From contig CAWFUH010000002.1 in NCBI GenBank assembly GCA_963818855.1, positions 310,001 through 374,000 on the forward strand: 64,000 bases of DNA, in the 5' to 3' direction. The position numbers were made by a program, and so were the translations under genes. The notes under the pieces were generated by a model. That model was given only the letters and a program-made list of their open reading frames with translations, did not search any database and was not told where the DNA came from. Position 1 is the first letter of the stretch; each line of letters starts with the position of its first letter. This DNA is from Bog-159 sp963818855. GTDB lineage: Bacteria; Acidobacteriota; Terriglobia; Bryobacterales; Bryobacteraceae. Positions 17,023-24,614 of this stretch are shown piece after piece.

Positions 17023-18309
17023 ATGCAATTATCGCGGCGGGATTATCTGGCGCTGCTCGGCGCCGGCGCGGCATTAGCGGCCACACCCGGCGGCGATGCG
17101 GACCGCGAGCAGCGCATGCAATGGTGGCACCAGGCCAGATTCGGCATGTTCATCCACTGGGGCCTTTACAGCGTGCTGGGACGCCACGAGTGGGCCATGG
17201 AGGAGGAGGGCATTCCGGTGGCCGAATATCAACTGCTGGCCAAGCGCTTCACACCCAAGCCGAACGCCGCGCGCGACTGGGCGCGGCTGGCCAAACAGGC
17301 CGGCCAAAAATACATGGTGATGACCACCAAGCATCACGAAGGTTTCTGCCTGTTCAACACCCAGTACACCGACTATTGCGCGCCCAAACAAGCCTGCGGC
17401 CGCGACCTGGTGAAGGAGTTCGTGGAAGCCGTCCGCGGCGAGGGGCTGCGCGTGGGTTTTTATCATTCCCTGATGGACTGGCATCATCCCGATGGCGCGC
17501 GCTGCCTGCATGACGAAGACGCGCGCCGCCGGTTCGTCGATTACGTGCATGGTGAGATCCGCGAGTTGATGACCAATTACGGCAAGATCGACGTGCTGTG
17601 GTATGACGTGGACTGGCCGCTGGACGCCGCCGGATGGGAATCCGAAAAGATGAACAAGATGGTGTTCGACCTGCAGCCCGGCATCATCGTGAATAACCGC
17701 AACGGACTGCCGGGCGACTTCTCCACGCCGGAGCAGGAAATCAGCGCGGCGAAGGGAGGGCGCGCCTGGGAGTCGTGCATGACCATGAACGATAGCTGGG
17801 GATACCAGGCGGCCGACGATGCCTGGAAGACGCCCAAACAGATTGTGCGCAACCTGGGTTTGTGCGCGCGGGATGGCGGGAATTACCTGTTGAATATCGG
17901 TCCCCGCGGCGACGGTTCGATTCCCGAGGATTCGGTGCGAATTCTAAGTGAAGTGGGCCGCTGGGTGGAGCGCAACGGCCAGACCATCTACCAGGCGGAA
18001 CCCTGCCGCGTGCATTCATCCGAATTCGCCGGCTTTACCCGCAAAGGCAACACGCTTTATATGCACGTGCATTTCTGGCCCGGCGAAACGGTCGCGCTCG
18101 GCGGGTTGAAGACCAAGGTGGTCTCCGCCAAGCTACTGGCCAGCGGACAGGCGGTGGAATTCGAGCAGGAGCAGTTCCGCGTGCGTTTCAAAGGTCTGCC
18201 GAAGACTGCGCCGGACCATCCGGTGACCGTGCTGGCCATCGAATGCGATGCCGAACCGGTGCAGGATACGGGCGCGGTGCGGCGTGAGCGGCCGCGATTG
18301 AAGGCGTAG
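17023..18309 (+). CDS. Alpha-L-fucosidase, GH29
   Basis: 428 aa with a twin-arginine signal (SRRDYLALLGAG). GH29 motifs are in order: RFGMFIHWGLYS, YMVMTTKHHEGFCLF, GFYHSLMDWHHPD and the nucleophile Asp195 in VLWYDVDW; LLNIGPRGDGSIPED closes the barrel. It removes alpha-linked fucose from glycans in the periplasm or outside. A good ribosome site (GGGGAGGA) precedes the ATG. It is followed 16 nt later by an aminotransferase reading frame and a Gfo/Idh oxidoreductase, suggesting a sugar-use cluster. Confidence 0.9.
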   Translation: MQLSRRDYLALLGAGAALAATPGGDADREQRMQWWHQARFGMFIHWGLYSVLGRHEWAMEEEGIPVAEYQLLAKRFTPKPNAARDWARLAKQAGQKYMVMTTKHHEGFCLFNTQYTDYCAPKQACGRDLVKEFVEAVRGEGLRVGFYHSLMDWHHPDGARCLHDEDARRRFVDYVHGEIRELMTNYGKIDVLWYDVDWPLDAAGWESEKMNKMVFDLQPGIIVNNRNGLPGDFSTPEQEISAAKGGRAWESCMTMNDSWGYQAADDAWKTPKQIVRNLGLCARDGGNYLLNIGPRGDGSIPEDSVRILSEVGRWVERNGQTIYQAEPCRVHSSEFAGFTRKGNTLYMHVHFWPGETVALGGLKTKVVSAKLLASGQAVEFEQEQFRVRFKGLPKTAPDHPVTVLAIECDAEPVQDTGAVRRERPRLKA

Positions 18310-18325
18310 GCGGGCGCGTTCCGTT

Positions 18326-19715
18326 ATGGGGATTGCCAAAGAATACAGCCTCGTGCCACGGGCCGTTCCGTGCGTCGAAACGCCATTCCGCCGGATCGTA
18401 ACGGATTTGCCGGTGCCCGAGTCGCTACCTATATTGGAGCGCCTGCACGCATACGAACCGGTCGCAATGCGCGGGCAGCCGCCCATTGTCTGGGATCGCG
18501 CCGAAGGCTTTCAGGTTTTCGATGCTTGGGGCAACCAGTGGATCGATTGGTCCGCCGGGGTGCTGATCGCCAACGCCGGCCATGGCCGGCAGGAGATTGT
18601 CGACGCCATCGCGGCGCAGGCCAACGCGCGTCTGCTCACGAATTATTGCTTTCCGAGTGAAATCCGCGCGCGCCTGGTGGAAAAGCTGGCCTCCATTCTG
18701 CCCGCGCCGCTGAAGAAAGTCTTCCTGCTGACCACCGGCTCGGAAACCGTGGAGACCGCCATCAAGCTGTGCCGCACGCACGGTGTCAAATGCGGCGGAC
18801 GCTCGAAAAACGTCATCGTCTCCTTCGACCAGGCATTCCACGGCCGCACGCTGGGCGCGCAACAGGCGGGCGGAATCCCTGCGCTGAAGGAATGGATCGT
18901 GAATTTTGACGCGGGCTTCATGCAAGTACCGTTTCCGGATGGCTATCGCACGCCGGACACTTCCTTCGCGCTTATTCGAGCGCAGCCTGCGCGACCATGC
19001 CATCGAACCGCAGAACGTGGCTGGCGTAATGATCGAGACTTACCAGGGCGGTAGCGCCGCTTTTGCGCCCGCCGCTTACATGCGCGATTTACGGTCTTGG
19101 TGCAGCGGGCACAAAGCGCTGCTGGTGTGCGACGAAGTGCAGGCCGGCTTCGGCCGCACGGGTACGCTTTGGGGATTCGAGCACTACGGCATCGTTCCGG
19201 ACCTGGCGCTCTTCGGAAAGGGCATATCGAGTTCGCTGCCGCTGGCCGCGGTGGCCGGGCGTCCCGATGTGATGGATCTGCAGCCCGCCGGCAGCATGAC
19301 CTCGACGCATACCGGCAATCCGGTCTGTTGCGCCGCGGCGCTGGCTTCCATCGATTTAGTGCTGCGCGAGAATCTCGCGGAGAACTCCCGCCGCGTGGGC
19401 GCGGTGTTGCATCAGAAACTGTGCGCGCTGGCAGCCCGCACGCCGCAGATCGGGCGCGTGGATGGCAAAGGACTGGTGGCCGGCATCGCGTGTGTGATCC
19501 CCGGAACGAAAGAGCCGGATGCCGCGCTGGCCTGGGATGTGGTACGGCGCGCGGTGGAGAAGGGCGTTCTGATGTTCGCCCCGGTGGGACATGGCGGCGC
19601 CACCATCAAAATCTGCCCGCCGCTGGTGATCACCGAGGCCGCGATCCTCGATAGTATGGCCGGCTTTGAGGAGGCGTTCGCGGAAGCCCTGGGCGCGCGG
19701 GCCGCGGCTGCGTAA
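18326..19715 (+). pseudogene. Class III aminotransferase, interrupted by a one-base frameshift
   Basis: Two overlapping frames together make a ~460-aa PLP-dependent aminotransferase of the GABA/ornithine type. The first frame carries WIDWSAGVLIANAGHG, LLTTGSETVETAIKL and SFDQAFHGRT; the second carries VCDEVQAGFGRTG, the PLP-lysine FGKGISSSLPLAAV, and STHTGNPVCCAAALAS. The frame changes from FPDGYRTPDTSFA to LFERSLRDHAIEP within 18971-18974, where one extra base restores nothing but a single deletion would. Both halves retain all catalytic motifs, so this is a very recent inactivation or a sequencing/assembly error. The next gene starts in its stop codon (TAATG), supporting an intact operon originally. 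Confidence 0.8.
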
Positions 19716-20905
19716 TGGCCGGCCCCGAAGTCCTGATCGTGGGCGGCGGCATGATCACGCACGATCAACTGCTGCCCTCGCTCTATCATATGCAGCGGCA
19801 GGGCCGGATCGGGGCACTGGCGGTGTGCGCGTCGCGATTCAGCACGGTGGAGGCGCTGGCAGGCGCTGAAACGCTGCTGCGCGCCTTTCCCGGACAATCG
19901 TTCCGCGCCTGGCCGGACCGCGCCGGGGCGCCGCAGCCGGAGTTGTATCGCGAAGCCATCGCCGCGCTTGCGCCGCGCCAGATCGTGGTGGTGGCGGTGC
20001 CCGATCAACTGCATTATGAAGTGGTGATGGCCGCGCTGGCCCGCGATCAACATGTGCTGTGCGTCAAACCGCTGGCGCTCTTATACCGGCATGCGGTAGA
20101 GATCGAGAGGGCCGCCCGCGCCCGCAAGCTGCTGGTAGCCGTCGAATATCACAAAAGATTCGACGACCGCAGCCTGCTGGCCCGCCGCAAATATCGTGCG
20201 GGCATGTTCGGCGAATTCCGCCTGGGGTCGGCGCGGCTGTTCGAGAAATGGTATTACCGCCACTCTAATTTCCAGAATTGGATGACTGCCGAACATTCCG
20301 ATGCCTTCACGTATATCGGCTGCCATTACGTGGACCTGGTTCATTTCATTACCGGCCTGCTGCCGGTTGCGGTCAGTGTGTATGGTGTGCGCGACCGTTT
20401 TCCTAATGGGAACGAAGGCTTTCTCTGGACTGATGCGCGCGTGATCTGGAGCAACGGCGCGTGCCTGAATGTGCAGAACGGCCTCGGCTTTCCGGACGAC
20501 GCTCCGGGCACAAATACGCAGGGCCTGACGCTCTATTGCGGTGGCGATGACAGGGGCGGGTTGCTGGAGCACTCGGATCAGTATCGAGGCCTGAAGTACA
20601 GTTACACGAGTAAACCGGATTCGCCGGGTGCAACTGTCTACGCCGAGCCTAGCCCGGATTACTTCCAGTATGTGGACTTAGGCGGCGGGGGACTGACTCC
20701 GACCGGTTATGGCTATCGCTCAGTGGAGCACATAGTATCGAGCATCATGCGGGTGGAATCCGAGCCGGAGTTATTCGACGAAATCGAACGTGCCGGACTA
20801 ATCGCCACAGCGCGTAACAGCAGCTATAACGAGCGGGTGATCGAAGCAGGCCGCCGGTCGATCCTGAGCGGCGGCCGGGAAGTGACATTGGAGGGCGGGC
20901 TTTAG
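19715..20905 (+). CDS. Gfo/Idh/MocA family oxidoreductase
   Basis: 396 aa NAD(P)-dependent sugar oxidoreductase: Rossmann motif VLIVGGGMITHDQ, substrate-domain motifs VVVAVPDQLHYEVV, VKPLAL (in place of the usual EKP) and the C-terminal alpha/beta domain with TYIGCHYVDLVHFITG. Unlike the copy at 52920-54200 it has no Tat signal and is cytoplasmic. Its ATG overlaps the aminotransferase stop by one base. The last codons and stop (GGL-TAG) lie inside a palindromic repeat, so the natural C-terminus may have been replaced. Substrate unknown; the fucosidase neighbour suggests deoxy- or amino-sugar chemistry. Confidence 0.85.
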   Translation: MAGPEVLIVGGGMITHDQLLPSLYHMQRQGRIGALAVCASRFSTVEALAGAETLLRAFPGQSFRAWPDRAGAPQPELYREAIAALAPRQIVVVAVPDQLHYEVVMAALARDQHVLCVKPLALLYRHAVEIERAARARKLLVAVEYHKRFDDRSLLARRKYRAGMFGEFRLGSARLFEKWYYRHSNFQNWMTAEHSDAFTYIGCHYVDLVHFITGLLPVAVSVYGVRDRFPNGNEGFLWTDARVIWSNGACLNVQNGLGFPDDAPGTNTQGLTLYCGGDDRGGLLEHSDQYRGLKYSYTSKPDSPGATVYAEPSPDYFQYVDLGGGGLTPTGYGYRSVEHIVSSIMRVESEPELFDEIERAGLIATARNSSYNERVIEAGRRSILSGGREVTLEGGL

Positions 20906-20928
20906 CCGGCGCGGGGCTTTAGCCCCGC
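20894..20928 (+). repeat. 35-bp double-hairpin palindromic repeat, copy B
   Basis: Same element as copies A and C with one difference (GCTTTAGC in place of GCTTCAGC). It begins within the last coding codons of the Gfo/Idh gene and supplies its stop codon TAG at 20903-20905. A short 5' flank (ATTGGAG) is shared with copy C. Confidence 0.8.
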
Positions 20929-20959
20929 CTGAGCCGCGAGCAAAACGTTCGGTGCATAC

Positions 20960-20965
20960 TACAAT
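20960..20965 (+). promoter_or_regulatory. -10 hexamer of a likely leaderless galE transcript
   Basis: TACAAT ends 6 nt before the GTG of galE, with no ribosome site and no -35 match at 16-18 bp. Transcription would start at the initiation codon. Confidence 0.45.
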
Positions 20966-20971
20966 CGTTTC

Positions 20972-22015
20972 GTGAGCAAACGACGGATTTTGGTAACGGG
21001 CGGGGCGGGCTATATCGGGTCGCACACGGCGCGGATGCTGTTGCGGCGCGGCTATGACGTCACTGTGGTGGACGATCTTTCGCGTGGGTACCGGCACAAC
21101 GTGGAGACGCCAATTTTCCATCAAATGCGCGTGCAGCAGACCGATGAACTGGCGGAGGTGCTGGCCGGACATGACGCAGTGATTCACTTTGCGGCGTTTA
21201 TCTCGGTGGGCGAATCGATGCAGGCGCCGGAGATGTATTTCGAGAACAACACGGCGGGGTCGCTGTCGGTGGCGATGGCGATGCTGCGGGCAGGCGTGAA
21301 GCACCTGGTATTCTCCTCGACCGCCGCGGTATATGGCATACCGCAGACTTCGCCGATTCCGGAGAGCGCGGCCATCTTGCCGGTGAATCCGTACGGCGAA
21401 TCGAAGGTTATGGTGGAGACGATGCTCCGCTGGTTCGATAGCATACACGGGCTGCGCAGCGTATGTTTGCGCTACTTTAACGCTTGCGGAGCAGACCCGG
21501 CGGGTGGGCTGGGCGAGGAGCACGATCCCGAGACGCATCTGCTTCCGCTGATGCTGCGGGCGGTCGCGACGGGCGAGCCGTTTACCGTGTTTGGAACCGA
21601 CTACAATACGCCGGATGGCACTTGCATACGGGATTACATTCACGTGAACGATCTGGCGGAAGCGCATATTCTGGCGCTGGAGGCGCTGCTGGCAGGCGGC
21701 GCATCGGATCAGTTCAACGCAGGCATTGGAAGCGGGCATTCGGTGCTGGAGATGATTCGCAGTGTGGAGGAAGTGACTGGACGGAAGGTGCCATATAAGA
21801 AGGGTGCGCGGCGGGAAGGCGATCCGCCGGCGCTGGTGGCGAATGCGGACAAACTGCGGAGAGTGTTAGGTTGGAAGCCGAAGTATGAGGCGGTGCGGGA
21901 GATCGTGGCCACGGCTTGGAAGTTTGAGATCGCTACGCGCGCACGGGGCCGGGGGCCAGGGGACGGGGGGCGGGGTTGTGTTTCTCCCACCCAGTCCGGG
22001 GAGCATGAACAATGA
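20972..22015 (+). CDS. galE: UDP-glucose 4-epimerase
   Basis: Interconverts UDP-glucose and UDP-galactose with bound NAD. 347 aa: GGAGYIGSH nucleotide-binding loop, SSTAAVYG, the catalytic YGESK, and YIHVNDLAEAH. The core ends near residue 320; the tail (GRGPGDGGRGCVSPTQ) is encoded by a G-tract element and is not part of the family fold. GTG start supported by TACAAT 6 nt upstream. The last 4 nt overlap the next gene (ATGA). Together with galU (50050-50934) it provides UDP-sugars for envelope polysaccharide. Confidence 0.92.
   Translation: MSKRRILVTGGAGYIGSHTARMLLRRGYDVTVVDDLSRGYRHNVETPIFHQMRVQQTDELAEVLAGHDAVIHFAAFISVGESMQAPEMYFENNTAGSLSVAMAMLRAGVKHLVFSSTAAVYGIPQTSPIPESAAILPVNPYGESKVMVETMLRWFDSIHGLRSVCLRYFNACGADPAGGLGEEHDPETHLLPLMLRAVATGEPFTVFGTDYNTPDGTCIRDYIHVNDLAEAHILALEALLAGGASDQFNAGIGSGHSVLEMIRSVEEVTGRKVPYKKGARREGDPPALVANADKLRRVLGWKPKYEAVREIVATAWKFEIATRARGRGPGDGGRGCVSPTQSGEHEQ
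21945..21975 (+). other. G-quadruplex-forming motif in the galE 3' end
   Basis: Five runs of 4-6 G separated by 2, 3, 2 and 1 nt on the coding strand. The run is translated into the galE tail and lies 36 nt before the start codon of the next gene, so an RNA quadruplex could affect the galE-metallohydrolase junction. Structure predicted from pattern only. Confidence 0.55.
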
Positions 22016-23295
22016 AGTGGTTTGCGGCATTTTTATTGGTTGACTGCATGTTTGCACAATCGTCTTATGACTTACTGCTGAAGGGCGGCCATGTTATCGA
22101 TGGCAAGAACAAGATCAGCTCCGTGATGGATGTGGCAATTGCCGATGGTAAAATTGCGGCGGTCGCCGCGGATATCCCGGCGGCCAAGGCCCTGAAAGTC
22201 GTGGATGTCTCCGGGCTGTATGTCACTCCGGGGCTGATCGATATGCATGTGCATGTCTATGCTGGCACCGGGCAGCGGGGCGCCTATTGCGGCGACAACA
22301 GCGTTTACCCGGATGGCTTCACGTTCCGCTCGGGCGTAACCACGGTGGCGGATGCAGGCAGCTCCGGCTGGCGCAATTTTCCGGATTTCAAGGACCGGGT
22401 AATCGACCGCGCGCGTACCCGCGTGTTGGCGTTTCTGAATATCGTGGGCGCCGGAATGGGCGGCGCCGTCGAACAGGACACCGGCCAGATGGACGCCAAG
22501 TCCGCCGCCGATATGGCTATGCAATACAAAGACACGATTGTGGGCATCAAAACGGCGCACTACGCCGGTCCGGAATGGATAGCCGTGGAGCGGGCAGTGG
22601 AAGCGGGCACGCTGGCGAATATCCCGGTGATGGTGGACTTCGGGACCTTCCGGCCGGAGCGCCCGTTTCAGGATCTGGTGATGAAGAAGCTGCGTCCGGG
22701 GGACATCTACACGCACACGTATTTGAGCTGGGTGCCGATGCTGAACGATCACGGGCGGATCCTGCCGTACCTGTTCGAAGCGCGGAAGCGTGGGGTGATC
22801 TTCGATGTGGGCCACGGAGGCGGCAGTTTCCTGTTCCGACAGGCGGTTCCGGCGATGCGGCAAGGGTTCGGGCCGGATTCGATTTCGACGGATTTGCATA
22901 TCGGCAGCATGAACGCGGGCATGAAGGATATGCTGAACGTCATGTCGAAGTTCCTGAATATCGGAATGCCGCTCGACGAAGTGATCTTGCGGTCGACGTG
23001 GACGCCGGCGCGGGAGATCCGGCACGAGGAGTTGGGAAGTTTATCGGTGGGGGCGGCGGCGGATGTGGCGGTGCTGCGGGTGGAGGAAGGGCATTTCGGA
23101 TATGTGGACACCTACGGCGCGCGCATGCAGGGCACGCGCAAGCTGGAGTGCGAATTGACGGTGCGCAACGGGCGCGTGGTGTGGGATCTGAACGGGATTA
23201 CGCGGGAGGATTGGGAGGGCTTGGGGAACTACCTGGCGCAGGGGGACGGCAGATGGGACGGCACGCTGGCGGGGGAAGTGCGCAAGAGGAAATAG
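22012..23295 (+). CDS. Exported amidohydrolase/deacetylase-family metallohydrolase
   Basis: 427 aa dihydroorotase-like amidohydrolase with a short signal peptide (KWFAAFLLVDCMFAQ). Metal ligands: HVHVY motif after GLYVTPGLIDM, a candidate carbamylated Lys in VGIKTAHY, histidines in YTHTYLSW and VGHGGGSF, and a late Asp/His pair (STDLHIGSM). Substrate unknown; relatives act on cyclic amides or N-acetyl sugars. The signal peptide is unusual for this mostly cytosolic superfamily but common in Acidobacteria. Start overlaps the galE stop; the TolC gene follows after 4 nt. Confidence 0.8.
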   Translation: MKWFAAFLLVDCMFAQSSYDLLLKGGHVIDGKNKISSVMDVAIADGKIAAVAADIPAAKALKVVDVSGLYVTPGLIDMHVHVYAGTGQRGAYCGDNSVYPDGFTFRSGVTTVADAGSSGWRNFPDFKDRVIDRARTRVLAFLNIVGAGMGGAVEQDTGQMDAKSAADMAMQYKDTIVGIKTAHYAGPEWIAVERAVEAGTLANIPVMVDFGTFRPERPFQDLVMKKLRPGDIYTHTYLSWVPMLNDHGRILPYLFEARKRGVIFDVGHGGGSFLFRQAVPAMRQGFGPDSISTDLHIGSMNAGMKDMLNVMSKFLNIGMPLDEVILRSTWTPAREIRHEELGSLSVGAAADVAVLRVEEGHFGYVDTYGARMQGTRKLECELTVRNGRVVWDLNGITREDWEGLGNYLAQGDGRWDGTLAGEVRKRK

Positions 23296-23299
23296 GCCG

Positions 23300-24613
23300 G
23301 TGACGCGGGATCGGCGGTGGGTGCCAGGCGCTGGGTGGTGGGTGCTGGCTTTAGGGACCTGCGGCGTCTCAGCCTTATCCGGGCAGACTACGCTGACTCT
23401 TACCTTGGACGATGCTTTGGCGCGGGCGCGCCAGGTGGCCCAGCAGTATCAGTCGGCGGTGATTACGGCGGAACTGGCGCGCGAGGACAAGGTGCAGGCC
23501 AAGGCGGCGCTGCTGCCCACGGTTACCTGGTTCAACCAATACATCTACACGCAGGGGAACGGCACACCATCGGGCATTTTCGTAGCGAATGACGGCGTGC
23601 ACATCTACAACAATCAGGCGTTGGTGCATGAGGATCTTTTTGCGCCGGGCAAGCGGGCGGACTATCAGCGGGCCATCGCGGCGGAAGCGGCGGCGCGGGC
23701 CAGGGCGGATATCGCGGCGCGGGGAATGGCGGCTACCGTTATACAGAATTACTACACCCTGCTGGCGGCGCAGCGGAAGTATACGAACGCGCAGCAAAGC
23801 CTGAAGGAAGCGCGGGATTTTGCGAACATCACACGCAAGCTGGAGGCGGGCGGCGAGGCCGCGCATTCCGACGCGGTGAAGGCGGAGATTCTGCTGGAGC
23901 AGCGGCAGCGCGATGTGCAGGATGCGCAACTGGCGATCGAGCGGACGCGGATCGGATTCGCGGTTTTGTTGTTTACCGACTACACAAAGGAGTTTGCGGT
24001 GGAGGATAATCTGGCGACAGCTCCGGTCTTGCCGGTCCGGGCGGACGTGCAGCAGATGGCGGGACGCAACAATCCGGACATACGCGCGGCGCAGGCCACC
24101 GTGCGGATCGAAGAGTGGGACCTGAAGTCTGCACGGGCGGCCTATTTCCCGATCTTGTCGCTCGACTATTTTTATGGCATCGACGCCAACCAGTACGCCA
24201 TCTGGAACCAGCACAATGAGCGCAACCTGGGATCGGTAGCGCAGGCCACCTTGACGATTCCGGTATGGAACTGGGGCGCCACGCGGAGCAAGGTGCGGCA
24301 GAGCGATCTGCGGCTGCAGCAGGCGCGGTTGGACTTGAGCCTGGCGCAGCGGCAGTTGCTGGCGAATCTGGACTCGTTCTACCTGGAGGCGGAGGCGGCG
24401 CATGCGCAGCTCGATTCATTACGGCGGTCGGAGGAACTGGCGGCGGAGAGTTTGCGGCTGACGCTGCTGCGGTACCAGGCGGGCGAGGTTACGGTGCTGG
24501 AGGTGGTGGATGCGCAGAGCACCCTGGCACAGGCGCGCAATGCGTACGACGATGGGTTGGTGCGGTATCGGGTGGGGCTGGCGGCCCTGCAGACTTTGAC
24601 GGGGGCATTTTGA
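23300..24613 (+). CDS. TolC-family outer membrane efflux protein
   Basis: 437 aa; two repeated outer membrane efflux protein units (around residues 35-210 and 240-430) with long amphipathic helices rich in Ala/Gln/Arg (SDAVKAEILLEQRQRDVQD; QSTLAQARNAYDDGLVRYR). Forms the trimeric outer-membrane duct of a tripartite pump with the next two genes. GTG start at 23300; the signal peptide (WVPGAGWWVLALGTCGVSA) is encoded by a GGGTGCC/GGGTGCTGG-type G-rich run, so the N-terminus may have been shaped by a repeat. Gap to the next gene is 1 nt. Confidence 0.85.
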   Translation: MTRDRRWVPGAGWWVLALGTCGVSALSGQTTLTLTLDDALARARQVAQQYQSAVITAELAREDKVQAKAALLPTVTWFNQYIYTQGNGTPSGIFVANDGVHIYNNQALVHEDLFAPGKRADYQRAIAAEAAARARADIAARGMAATVIQNYYTLLAAQRKYTNAQQSLKEARDFANITRKLEAGGEAAHSDAVKAEILLEQRQRDVQDAQLAIERTRIGFAVLLFTDYTKEFAVEDNLATAPVLPVRADVQQMAGRNNPDIRAAQATVRIEEWDLKSARAAYFPILSLDYFYGIDANQYAIWNQHNERNLGSVAQATLTIPVWNWGATRSKVRQSDLRLQQARLDLSLAQRQLLANLDSFYLEAEAAHAQLDSLRRSEELAAESLRLTLLRYQAGEVTVLEVVDAQSTLAQARNAYDDGLVRYRVGLAALQTLTGAF

Positions 24614-24614
24614 G

